Positions 42,633 to 51,122 of a stretch of 64,000 nucleotides of DNA are shown here, one piece after another. Under the pieces are notes generated by a model, which was not told where the DNA came from, did not search any database, and saw only the letters and a list, made by a program, of their open reading frames with translations. A program made the position numbers and the translations under genes. Numbering within the stretch: position 1 is the stretch's first letter; each line of letters begins with the position of its first letter. Source of the DNA: Lentzea atacamensis (GTDB taxonomy: Bacteria; Actinomycetota; Actinomycetes; Mycobacteriales; Pseudonocardiaceae); the NCBI RefSeq assembly GCF_003269295.1, contig NZ_QLTT01000001.1, positions 1,197,635 to 1,261,634 of the forward strand. Reading direction: 5' to 3'.

Positions 42633-44162
42633 ATGACCGAGTCATCGCCGCCGATCGTAGAAATGCGAGGCATCAGCCTCGCATTTCCTGGCGTGAAGGC
42701 GTTGCAGGACGTCGACTTCCGGCTGTTCCCGGGTGAAGTGCACGCCCTCATGGGTGAGAACGGCGCCGGCAAGTCCACTCTGATCAAGACGCTGACGGGC
42801 GTGCACACCCCGGACAGCGGCTCAGTGCTGCTGGCGGGCGAGTCCGTCGCGTTCTCCTCCCCCGGCCAGGCCCAGCAGGCCGGGATCAGCACGGTCTACC
42901 AGGAGGTCAACCTCTGCGCGAACCTCACGGTCGCGGAGAACATCCTGCTGGGCCGCGAACCCCGCAAGTTCGGGGGCATCGACTTCCCGGCGATGCGCGC
43001 GCGGGCCGCGGAGGTGCTGGCGCGCATCGGTGTGCACATCGATCCCGCGTCCGTGCTGGAGACCCACCCCATCGCCGTCCAGCAGCTCGTCGCGATCGCC
43101 CGTGCGATCGCCGTCGACTGCCGGGTGCTGGTGCTCGACGAACCGACGTCCAGCCTGGACGCCGGTGAGGTCGCCGAGCTGTTCCGGATCATGCGGGTGC
43201 TGCGCGACGAGGGCGTGGCCATCCTGTTCGTCTCGCACTTCCTCGACCAGGTCTACGAGATCGCGGACCGGATGACGGTGCTGCGCAACGGAACCCTCGT
43301 CGGTGAGCACCTCACCAAGGACCTGGACCGGCGTGCGCTCATCTCCGCCATGATCGGCCGCGAGCTCGGTGCGCTCGAGGCCATCGAGGACGCGAGCGAA
43401 CGCCACTCCGTGTCCGGCCCGGTGCTCGTGCGCGCGGAGGGACTCGGCCGGCGTGGCGCGATCGCGCCGTTCGACCTGGACATCCGCGCGGGTGAGGTCG
43501 TCGGGCTCGCGGGCCTGCTCGGCTCCGGCCGGACCGAGCTCGCGCGCCTGCTGTTCGGCGCCGACAAGGCCGACTCCGGCCGGCTGATCGTCGACGGCAC
43601 GCCGCTGCACCTGCGCGGACCGCGGTCGGCGATCGCCGCCGGAATCGCGTTCTGCTCGGAGGACCGCAAGGGCGAAGGACTCGTCGCGGACCTGTCGATC
43701 CGCGACAACCTGGTGCTGGCGATGCAGGCCGCACGCGGGTGGAGCCGCCCGGTCCCGCGCAAGCTGAAGGACCAGCTCGTCGAGAAGTACCTGGCGGCGC
43801 TGGACATCCGGCCCGCGAACCCGGACGCGCTGGTGCGCACGCTGTCCGGCGGCAACCAGCAGAAGGTGCTGCTGGCCCGCTGGCTCGTCACCGAACCGCG
43901 GCTGCTGATCCTCGACGAGCCGACGCGCGGCATCGACATCGGCGCGAAGGCCCAGATCCAGCAGCTCGTCACCACGCTTGCCGCCGAGGGCACCGCGGTG
44001 CTGTTCATCTCGGCAGAGATGGAGGAGGTCGTTCGCATCGCCGACCGGATCGTGGTGCTGAGGGATCGGCACAAGATCGCAGAACTGGACGGTGGCTCGA
44101 CCATCGACCAGGTCGTCGAGCTGATCGCCGGCGACCCGGTGCCGGAGGAGGTGGCGTCGTGA
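42633..44162 (+). CDS. ytfR: Furanose ABC transporter ATP-binding protein (YtfR type)
   Basis: A 509-residue CUT2-type ATPase with two nucleotide-binding domains in tandem. The first has Walker A MGENGAGKST (about residue 38), VQQLVAIARAI in place of the signature, and Walker B VLVLDEPTSSLD. The second has a degenerate loop (LLGSGRTELARLLFG) but a good signature LSGGNQQKVLLARW and Walker B LILDEPTRGIDIGAK, as usual for RbsA/XylG/YtfR. ATG 42633. A 12-bp hairpin lies inside codons 10-18. Its stop overlaps the next start by GTGA. Confidence 0.94.
   Translation: MTESSPPIVEMRGISLAFPGVKALQDVDFRLFPGEVHALMGENGAGKSTLIKTLTGVHTPDSGSVLLAGESVAFSSPGQAQQAGISTVYQEVNLCANLTVAENILLGREPRKFGGIDFPAMRARAAEVLARIGVHIDPASVLETHPIAVQQLVAIARAIAVDCRVLVLDEPTSSLDAGEVAELFRIMRVLRDEGVAILFVSHFLDQVYEIADRMTVLRNGTLVGEHLTKDLDRRALISAMIGRELGALEAIEDASERHSVSGPVLVRAEGLGRRGAIAPFDLDIRAGEVVGLAGLLGSGRTELARLLFGADKADSGRLIVDGTPLHLRGPRSAIAAGIAFCSEDRKGEGLVADLSIRDNLVLAMQAARGWSRPVPRKLKDQLVEKYLAALDIRPANPDALVRTLSGGNQQKVLLARWLVTEPRLLILDEPTRGIDIGAKAQIQQLVTTLAAEGTAVLFISAEMEEVVRIADRIVVLRDRHKIAELDGGSTIDQVVELIAGDPVPEEVAS
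42660..42687 (+). other. 12-bp hairpin inside the 5-prime end of ytfR
   Basis: GAAATGCGAGGC (42660-42671) and GCCTCGCATTTC (42676-42687) are perfect inverted arms with loop ATCA, within codons 10-18 of ytfR. A stem this stable shortly after the start codon could slow translation or stop an RNA-degrading enzyme. Confidence 0.6.
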
Positions 44163-45139
44163 AGAACCGCCTGCTCTGGCCGGGCATCGCGCTGGTCGCC
44201 CTGCTCCTGCTCAACCTCGTCGTCACACCGTCGTTCTTCGCGTTGCGCATCCAGGACGGCCACCTCTACGGCGGCCTGGTCGACGTGCTCAAGAACGGGG
44301 CGCCGACGCTCCTCATCGCGATCGGCATGACGCTCGTCATCGCCACCCGCGGCATCGACCTGTCCGTCGGCGCGGTCGCCGCCATCGCGGCCGCGGTCAC
44401 GTGTGTCCACATCGGAACGTCGCCGGACATCGGCACGGCACTGGTCGGCATGGCGATCGCGCTGGTCCTCTGCGCGGCGCTCGGCCTGTGGAACGGTTTC
44501 CTGGTGGCGGGACTCGGCATTCAGCCGATCATCGCCACGCTGGTGCTGATGACCGCGGGCCGCGGTATCGCCATGCTGGTGACCGAGGGCCAGATCATCA
44601 CCGTGAACAACGACGCGTACCGGCAGGTCGGCGCCGGGTTCGTGGTCCTGCCGATCTCCATCCTGATCAGCCTCGCCGTCCTCGGCCTGGTGGCGCTCGC
44701 CACGCGCAAGACCGCGCTCGGCATGCTGATCGAGGCGGTCGGCGTGAACCCGGAGGCCTCCCGCCTGGCGGGCGTCCGGGCCAGGACGATCATCTGGACC
44801 GTGTACGTGTTCGCCGCGGTCTGCGCGGGCATCGCGGGCCTGATGATCAGCTCGAACGTGAGCGCCGCCGACGCCAACAGCAACGGGCTGTGGATCGAGA
44901 TGGACGCGATCCTCGCGGTGGTCATCGGCGGTACGTCGCTCGCGGGCGGCCGGTACTCGCTCGCCGGCACGCTGCTCGGCGCCATGATCATCCAGACCCT
45001 CACCACGACCGTCTACACGATCGGCGTGGCGACCGAGGTGACGCTGGTGTTCAAGGCTGTCGTCGTCATCACCGTGTGCCTGATCCAGTCGCCGAAGGCC
45101 CGCGCCGCCCTGAGCTTCCGGAAGGTGGCCGTGTCATGA
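44159..45139 (+). CDS. ytfT: Furanose ABC transporter permease (YtfT type)
   Basis: A 326-residue CUT2 permease, start GTG 44159 overlapping the ATPase stop. About eight to ten TM segments; the family motif GMTLVIATRGIDLSVGAVAAIAAAV and the later AVVIGGTSLAGGRYSLAGTLLGAMIIQTL are clear. It forms the membrane channel with the next gene product. Its stop overlaps the next ATG by ATGA. Confidence 0.93.
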   Translation: MKNRLLWPGIALVALLLLNLVVTPSFFALRIQDGHLYGGLVDVLKNGAPTLLIAIGMTLVIATRGIDLSVGAVAAIAAAVTCVHIGTSPDIGTALVGMAIALVLCAALGLWNGFLVAGLGIQPIIATLVLMTAGRGIAMLVTEGQIITVNNDAYRQVGAGFVVLPISILISLAVLGLVALATRKTALGMLIEAVGVNPEASRLAGVRARTIIWTVYVFAAVCAGIAGLMISSNVSAADANSNGLWIEMDAILAVVIGGTSLAGGRYSLAGTLLGAMIIQTLTTTVYTIGVATEVTLVFKAVVVITVCLIQSPKARAALSFRKVAVS

Positions 45140-46125
45140 CCGCTCTCACCACCAGGCTGCCGTCGCGGTTCCTGCCGGTCCTCGCGACCGTGGTGCTGTT
45201 CGCGCTGACGTTCGGCGTGGGTTCCGTGCGCTACGAGGGTTTCGCGTCCGGTCAGGTGATCGCGAACCTGTTCATCGACAACGCGTTCCTCATCGTGCTC
45301 GCCGTCGGCATGACGTTCGTGATCCTCAGCGGCGGCATCGACCTGTCCGTCGGCTCGGTCGTGGCACTGTCCACAATGGTCACGGCGGCGGGTCTGCGGG
45401 CTGGGTGGCCGGTCCCGCTGGTCATCATCGCCGTGCTGGTCATCGGCTCGACGCTCGGCCTGCTGATGGGCCTGGTGATCCACAAGTTCGACATCCAGCC
45501 GTTCATCGTCACGCTCGCCGGCATGTTCCTGGCCCGCGGCCTGTGCTTCCTGATCAGCGTGGAGTCGGTGTCCATCAAGGACACCACGTTCCGGTCCGTC
45601 GCCACCGCCGTCATCGAACTGCCCGGCGGCGTCACCATCACCTACAACGTGGTGATCGCGGTCCTGGTCGTGCTCGCCGCGCTCTACGTCCTGCACCGCA
45701 CCCGGTTCGGCCGGGCGACCTACGCGGTCGGCGGCAACGAGCAGTCCGCGTTGCTGATGGGCCTGCCGACCGCGCGCGTGAAGGTCGGCGTGTACGTGAT
45801 CAGCGGCTTCTGCTCGGCCCTGGCCGGCCTGCTGTTCAGCCTCTACATGCTGTCCGGCTACGGCCTGCACGCCGTCGGCATGGAACTGGACGCGATCGCG
45901 GCCGTCGTCATCGGCGGCACCCTGCTCGCGGGCGGGGTCGGCTACGTCCTCGGCTCGCTGACCGGTGTGCTGGTGCTCGGCACGATCCAGACGCTGATCT
46001 CGTTCCAGGGCACGCTCAGCTCGTGGTGGACCAAGATCGTGATCGGCGCGTTGCTGCTGGTCTTCATCGCGGTCCAGCGCGGCATGATCCGCGGCAGGCG
46101 ACGACAGGGTGCTGTCGCCGCCTGA
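45136..46125 (+). CDS. yjfF: Furanose ABC transporter permease (YjfF type)
   Basis: A 329-residue second CUT2 permease with GMTFVILSGGIDLSVGSVVALSTMV, FDIQPFIVTLAGMFLARGLCFL and AVVIGGTLLAGGVGYVLGSLTGVLVLGTIQTL. Two different permeases plus a double ATPase and a YtfQ-type binder is the arrangement of the E. coli ytfQRT-yjfF galactofuranose system. Last gene of the operon; a terminator hairpin follows 16 bp later. Confidence 0.93.
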   Translation: MTALTTRLPSRFLPVLATVVLFALTFGVGSVRYEGFASGQVIANLFIDNAFLIVLAVGMTFVILSGGIDLSVGSVVALSTMVTAAGLRAGWPVPLVIIAVLVIGSTLGLLMGLVIHKFDIQPFIVTLAGMFLARGLCFLISVESVSIKDTTFRSVATAVIELPGGVTITYNVVIAVLVVLAALYVLHRTRFGRATYAVGGNEQSALLMGLPTARVKVGVYVISGFCSALAGLLFSLYMLSGYGLHAVGMELDAIAAVVIGGTLLAGGVGYVLGSLTGVLVLGTIQTLISFQGTLSSWWTKIVIGALLLVFIAVQRGMIRGRRRQGAVAA

Positions 46126-46141
46126 CCAGGCCGGGAAATGC

Positions 46142-46174
46142 GGTTCGGTCACCTCCACACGAGGTGACCGAACC
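46142..46174. terminator. Terminator of the furanose importer operon
   Basis: GGTTCGGTCACCTC (46142-46155) and GAGGTGACCGAACC (46161-46174) form a perfect 14-bp stem with loop CACAC, just after yjfF. Confidence 0.8.
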
Positions 46175-46175
46175 C

Positions 46176-46491
46176 GCGCGTCGGCGGGTCCGCCACTGGA
46201 CTCGGCTGATGAAGCTGGGCGACGACAAGCGGTTCGTCCACCCGGCCCCGCATGTTCGGCATCCGCACCCTCGTGCTCGGCGTCGACCTGCTGACGCTCA
46301 AGCCGGGCGACGCGTCGGCTCGCCGCGTCCTGCGCCAGGCCGTGCTCATCCACGCGACGGACACGGCTGCCGCCCTCTACGCCGGCAAGCGCGGGGAGCT
46401 GCCTGCCAGAGCCGCCATGCTGACCACGATCATCTCCGCCGTCAACACCGGGCTGGCCGTCGTGTCGCTCGCAGCGGCCGAGAAGAGCTGA
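46176..46491 (+). pseudogene. Frameshifted remnant of a small protein gene
   Basis: One frame reads VRHWTRLMKLGDDKRFVHPAPHV (to about 46256). A second frame, starting at ATG 46252, continues sensibly as FGIRTLVLGVDLL, then HATDTAAALYAGKRGELP and ISAVNTGLAVVSLAAAEKS to the stop at 46491. The two parts look like one small protein of the DUF4267 kind (about 110-130 residues) split by a frameshift near 46252. ATG 46252 lacks a clear ribosome site, but a 79-residue product from it cannot be excluded. This is the only content of the stretch between yjfF and the next regulator. Confidence 0.4.
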
Positions 46492-46559
46492 TCCGTATCA
46501 GGCGGGCCTCTGCCGACTCCGTGTCATAGGCTGCCCCATGGCACGGACGGGAGGTTCCG

Positions 46560-49214
46560 GTGGGTTCGGCGGTCGAGATCGCGCTGCTCGGAGAGGTGAG
46601 CGCGCGGGTCGGTGGCCGCACGATCGAGCTGGGCCCCGCTCGGCAGCGATGTGTGCTCGCGGCGCTCGCGGTCGACGTCAACAGGGTCGTGCCGGTCACG
46701 CAGCTGATCGAACGCGTGTGGGGTGACGAGCCGCCGCCACGGGCACGCGCGACGCTGCAGAGCTATCTCTCGCGGCTGCGGCAGGCGTTCGCGGACACCG
46801 GCGTCGAGCTGGCCAGTCGTTCCACCGGGTACGTGCTCGTCGCCGACGAGTCCGCTGTGGACCTCATGAGGTTCCGGAAACTGCGCGGTGAAGCCGGCGA
46901 CCGCGCCCTAGCGTTGTGGCACGGCGAACCGCTGACCGGAATCGGCGGTGACTGGGCCGACCAGACGCGCGACAGCCTGACGCAGGAACGCCACGCCGCC
47001 GAGCTCGACCTCATCGACGCGAGACTGCGGCTCGGCCAGGGCCCCGAGCTGCTCGCGACGATCTCCGCGCTCGCCACGTCCCGTCCCCTCGACGAACGCG
47101 TGGCAGCGCAGCACCTGCAGGCGCTCGCGCAGGCAGGACGGATTTCCGAGGCGCTGGAACAGTTCCTGGTCATCCGCGCCCGGCTGGTCGACGAGCTCGG
47201 CATCGAGCCCGGCGAGGAACTCAAGCGGCTCCACGGAGAACTGCTCCTCAGTGATCAACCGGTCGAGGTTCCGAGGCAACTGCCGTCGGCGCCCGCGCAG
47301 TTCGTCGGCAGGCAGGAAGACCTCGCGCAACTGGACGACGCCGTGCGCACCGAGGTGGCGGCGATCGTGGGTGCGGGCGGCATGGGCAAGACGTGGCTCG
47401 CCCTGCACTGGGCGCACCGCAACCTGCACCGCTTCCCGGACGGCCAGCTGTTCGTCGACCTGCGCGGCTTCAGCCCCGACGAGACGCCGATGGAACCGGA
47501 CGTCGCCATTCGCGGCTTCCTGCACGCGCTGGGCCTCGACGCCGCCCGCGTCCCTGCCGATCCGCGGGCCAGGGCCGCGCTGTTCCGGAGCCTGACCGCG
47601 CGGAAGCGCGTGCTCGTGGTCGTCGACAACGCGGCCGACGCCTCCCAAGTCGTCCCCCTCCTGCCCGGCGGCGACACGTGCCGCGTGCTCGTGACCAGCC
47701 GCAACCGGCTGCCGGGCCTCGTCAGCAGGCCGGTCGGTCTCGACGTGCTCGCCGACACGGACGCGAGCACGTTGCTGGCGACCAGGATCGGCCGGACCAG
47801 GCTGAGCGCCGAACCTCTCGCCGCGGCACGGCTGATCGACCTGTGCGGTGGGCTGCCGCTCGCGTTGAGCATCGTCGGCGCGCGCGTCCTCACCGAACCG
47901 GACCTGTCGCTCGCCGCCATCGCCCGCCAGCTCGAAGAGCTCGGGCTCGGCGCACTCGACGCCGACCCCGCGGTCAGCCTGCCGGTCGTGCTCTCCTGGT
48001 CGTACCGCGCGCTGACCGACGAGCAGAAGACGATGTTCGCGCTGCTCGGCATCGCACCGGGCGAGGACATCGACGCCCACGCGGCCGCCAGCCTCGCCGG
48101 AACGTGCGCGGAGGACGCGAAGGCCGCTCTGCGGGCACTGGAGCAGGCCTCTCTGGTCTCGATCAGCCCCGGCTTCCGCGCGAGGATGCACGACCTGGTC
48201 CGCACCTACGCGGCCGGACGGCGCGCCGGCAGCGAGGAAGCCCTGCGCAGGCTCGTCGACCACCACGTGCACACCGCGCACGCCAACGACCGGCTGATCG
48301 ACCCGCTCCGCCCGTTGATCGACCTCGACGACCCCGCGCCGAACACCCTGATCACCCCCGCCGGTGACATGGCAGGCGCCCTGGCCTGGTTCGACGCCGA
48401 ACGCGGCACGCGCAGGGCCGTCCAGCAGACGGCGGCCCAGCACGGCTGGAACGACAGGGTCGTGCTGCTGGCCAGGGTTTCGCACGCCTACCACCAGCGG
48501 CGCGGCCACCTCGACGACGAGCTCGCGATGTGGCAGGCCGCCATCAACGCCGCCGACGACCCGCAGGACAGGGTCGTCGCGCACCGGATCATGGGCAGCA
48601 GCCTCGGCCAGGTCCAGCGCTACGACGAGGCCCAGCACCACCTCGACACCTCCCTCGCGCTCGCGGAGCAGGCCGGCGAGGCACTGCCCCTCGCCTGCGC
48701 ACACGGCACGCTGACCTGGCTGTGGGTCAGCAGGTCGGAGCACCACCGCGCGTACGAGCACGCCAAAGCCGCGCTGCCGCACTACCAGCAGACCGGCAAC
48801 CAGATGCTGATCGCGCTGGCCCACAACAACATCGGGTACTGCGCCGCGGAGGTCGGCGACACCGACGAGGGCCGCGAGCACGCGACCAAGGCGCTGGAAC
48901 TGCTGCACGAGCTCGGCGACCGCCAGGGTGAGGCCACCGCCGTCGACACGCTCGGCCGCATCGCGCACCAGACCGGCGACCACGCCGAGGCGATCGCCCT
49001 GCACGAGCGCGCCCTCGAGCTCTACCAGGTCGAAAACGACGACTACACCACCGCGAACGTGCTCATCGGCCTCGGCCACCCGCACCTCGCGCTCGAACAA
49101 CGCGACCAGGCCGTGGAGGTCTGGCGACGTGCCCTGGAGATGCTGGAGCGGCAGGGCCGTGACGAGGAGGCCGACCGGGTGCGCAAGCTGCTGGCGGCCG
49201 TCCACGCGGACTGA
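46560..49214 (+). CDS. AfsR/SARP-family transcriptional regulator with NB-ARC and TPR domains
   Basis: 884 residues from GTG 46560 (GGGAGG eight bases upstream). The N-terminal winged helix (about 6-95: VEIALLGEVSARVGGRTIELGPARQRCVLAALA, then LQSYLSRLRQAF) binds direct-repeat promoters. The bacterial transcriptional activation domain covers about 95-240. An NB-ARC ATPase module follows, with P-loop GAGGMGKT near 265-272, VLVVVDNA, a CRVLVTSRN segment and GGLPLAL. The C-terminal third has tetratricopeptide repeats (for example HNNIGYCAAEVGDTDEGREHATKAL). AfsR-type proteins control secondary metabolism or development. No target gene cluster is evident beside it. Confidence 0.9.
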   Translation: MGSAVEIALLGEVSARVGGRTIELGPARQRCVLAALAVDVNRVVPVTQLIERVWGDEPPPRARATLQSYLSRLRQAFADTGVELASRSTGYVLVADESAVDLMRFRKLRGEAGDRALALWHGEPLTGIGGDWADQTRDSLTQERHAAELDLIDARLRLGQGPELLATISALATSRPLDERVAAQHLQALAQAGRISEALEQFLVIRARLVDELGIEPGEELKRLHGELLLSDQPVEVPRQLPSAPAQFVGRQEDLAQLDDAVRTEVAAIVGAGGMGKTWLALHWAHRNLHRFPDGQLFVDLRGFSPDETPMEPDVAIRGFLHALGLDAARVPADPRARAALFRSLTARKRVLVVVDNAADASQVVPLLPGGDTCRVLVTSRNRLPGLVSRPVGLDVLADTDASTLLATRIGRTRLSAEPLAAARLIDLCGGLPLALSIVGARVLTEPDLSLAAIARQLEELGLGALDADPAVSLPVVLSWSYRALTDEQKTMFALLGIAPGEDIDAHAAASLAGTCAEDAKAALRALEQASLVSISPGFRARMHDLVRTYAAGRRAGSEEALRRLVDHHVHTAHANDRLIDPLRPLIDLDDPAPNTLITPAGDMAGALAWFDAERGTRRAVQQTAAQHGWNDRVVLLARVSHAYHQRRGHLDDELAMWQAAINAADDPQDRVVAHRIMGSSLGQVQRYDEAQHHLDTSLALAEQAGEALPLACAHGTLTWLWVSRSEHHRAYEHAKAALPHYQQTGNQMLIALAHNNIGYCAAEVGDTDEGREHATKALELLHELGDRQGEATAVDTLGRIAHQTGDHAEAIALHERALELYQVENDDYTTANVLIGLGHPHLALEQRDQAVEVWRRALEMLERQGRDEEADRVRKLLAAVHAD

Positions 49215-49221
49215 CCGGGCG

Positions 49222-50365
49222 TCACGGCGGGTCGATGCTGAAGACCACCCGGTGGCCCGTGTACTCGTTCAGCCCCCACAACCGGCCGGAAGCGGTGCTG
49301 TACGAGAGGTTCTGGGTGAGACTGGGCGATCGCGTGACGACGCTCGGCTCACCTCCCGGCCGAGCCCGGTGGATGCACGAGCAGGCACCGCGGGCGATGA
49401 GGTCGGGCACCCAGCTCTGCGGGCACTCACCGGCCATGTAGTACCAGGTCCCATCGGTGGCCACACCCTGCATCTGGAAGACCGGCGTGCTGTAGGCGGC
49501 GCTCGCCGTCGCCGTGCCGACGGTCGCGCCGTTGTCCGCGCGCGGCAGGTCGGTGGCGTCGTTCAGCGGCCACCGCACGACCCGGCCACCCGCGCCCGCG
49601 GCGTGGCTGCGGTACTCGCCGGAGACCAGCGCGGGCCCGGTGCGGTCGACGCTCAGCGAACCCAGGCACGCCCTGCCGCTGCCGCCGGAGCGGGCGCGCG
49701 GGTCCAGGCCGCGGTCGCCGGTGTGGTAGCGGCCCTGCAGCGGCAGCGCCCACTGGTGATAGCGCGCCGACGACACCCCGTCGCGGATGCCGACCTCTCC
49801 GCTCGACGTCGACGACATCCGCCACAGGTACCGCGTGTCGAAGACGAGGAGCTCTCCCCGTTGGCCACGAACAGCTTGTTGTCGTACCAGGCGATGCCGT
49901 CGGCGTGGACGCCGGCGACCGCCTTGAAGTCGTCGCCGACCGGCCGGACCAGCAGGACGTGGCCATATTCGTGGGCGGCGGTCAGGCCCTGCGGGTGCCA
50001 GCCTCCTCCTGCGGCGTACGCGCTGGTGTTGTCGTCGGCGGTGTCCCAGCAGAAGCCGTCGTACATGAGGGAGCCGTCCAGGCCGGTGTTGTGGCACAAC
50101 GCCGCCCGCCCGACGTGCTGCCGGGACGTCGCGACGTCGAGAGGCGACGCGCGCGTGACGGCGCTGCGACTCTCGACCGCGCGGATGGCGTCACCGTAAG
50201 CGTCGTAGTCCGGCGTGCGGTCGATGTTGAGCTTGAAAGCGGACGACGGCAGCGGCGCGAAGGGCGCGACGGCGGCGCGGTCACGAACGTCAGTACGGCC
50301 AGGGCGAGGGCTGTGCACAGCGTCCCCAGCAGCCGACCGCGTCTTCGCAATCTGCCCGATGTCAC
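49222..50365 (-). pseudogene. Secreted propeller-like protein gene with two frameshifts
   Basis: Three frames must be joined to obtain a sensible protein. Frame one (GTG 50365, overlapping the aztA stop) gives a signal peptide (MTSGRLRRRGRLLGTLCTALALA). Near 50260-50290 it must shift to a frame reading PSSAFKLNIDRTPDYDAYG through HNTGLDGSLMYDGFCWDT to HADGIAWYDNKLFVANGE. Near 49851-49858 (GGGGAGAGCTC on the minus strand) it must shift again to ELLVFDTRYLWRMSSTSSG, then QNLSYSTASGRLWGLNEY and the stop. Related Streptomyces secreted proteins, as I recall them, have extra residues between HPQGLTA and YGHVLLV, so an internal deletion is also likely. Function unknown. Sequencing error is possible for each shift alone but less so for all three changes. 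Confidence 0.7.
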
Positions 50366-51069
50366 AGGCCAACCGTATTGGACAACGGCGTTGCCTGGCG
50401 CTCGAGCACCGTGCGCGGGTCACCTGCGGCGATCAACCGCCCGTTCTGGAGCAGCAGACAGTGGTCTGCGCGCGATGCCTCGATCAGATCGTGCGTGACG
50501 TGGACGACGGTCACGCCGTTGGCCCGTGCATCGGCCATCGCAGCGGAAATGTCCTGCCGGGCTTGGGAATCGAGGCCGGCATCCGGTTCGTCGAGCAGCA
50601 GCAGGTCCGAGTCCTGAGCGAAGGCCTGCGCGAGAAGAGCGCGCTGGCGCTGCCCTCCTGACAGCGAGCTGAGCCGGCGCGAGGCGAGATCGGCGACACC
50701 CATACGCTCCAGCGAAGCGCCCACCAGTTCCTTGTCCTTTGTGGACAACCGGCGCAACGGACCGCGGTGTTCCCACCTTCCCATGGCGACCGTCTCCCAC
50801 ACGGTGATCGGCAGTCCTGCTGGAACCGAACTGTGCTGCACCACGAACGCCGGACGCCGCGTGCCGATCTCCACCTCGCCCGCGGCGGGTGTGATGACAC
50901 CGGCGAGGACGCCGAGCAGGGTCGACTTGCCGGAGCCGTTGTGACCCACGATCGCAGTCACCTCGGCGCGCGGGAACTCCGCGGTCACCTCGTGCAGCAC
51001 CGTGTGCCGCGCGTAGCCGGCCGACAGTCCGCGCAGCCGTACCGCAGGCCGGTCCGAGACGTGCGTCAC
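50362..51069 (-). CDS. aztA: Zinc ABC transporter ATP-binding protein
   Basis: About 235 residues. GTG 51069 is preferred because GGAGG lies five bases upstream; ATG 51081 and GTG 51084 are alternatives. Walker A is GHNGSGKST, the signature is LSGGQRQRALLAQ, Walker B is LLLLDEPDAGLD and the switch His is in VVHVTHD. It energises the permease encoded divergently 54 bp away. A Zur-type box lies in between. The gene is followed, with a 4-base overlap, by the broken secreted-protein gene. Confidence 0.88.
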   Translation of the reverse strand: MTHVSDRPAVRLRGLSAGYARHTVLHEVTAEFPRAEVTAIVGHNGSGKSTLLGVLAGVITPAAGEVEIGTRRPAFVVQHSSVPAGLPITVWETVAMGRWEHRGPLRRLSTKDKELVGASLERMGVADLASRRLSSLSGGQRQRALLAQAFAQDSDLLLLDEPDAGLDSQARQDISAAMADARANGVTVVHVTHDLIEASRADHCLLLQNGRLIAAGDPRTVLERQATPLSNTVGL

Positions 51070-51088
51070 GACACCCTCCATCACATTG

Positions 51089-51109
51089 TAATGATTATCG
51101 TTGCCATTA
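51089..51109. promoter_or_regulatory. Zur box between aztA and aztB
   Basis: TAATGATTATCGTTGCCATTA, an AT-rich dyad (TAATG...CATTA) with the ATGATTATCRTT core typical of actinobacterial Zur sites. It occupies most of the short gap between the divergent genes, so zinc-bound Zur would repress both directions. Confidence 0.75.
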
Positions 51110-51122
51110 TACGGTCCTGCTC

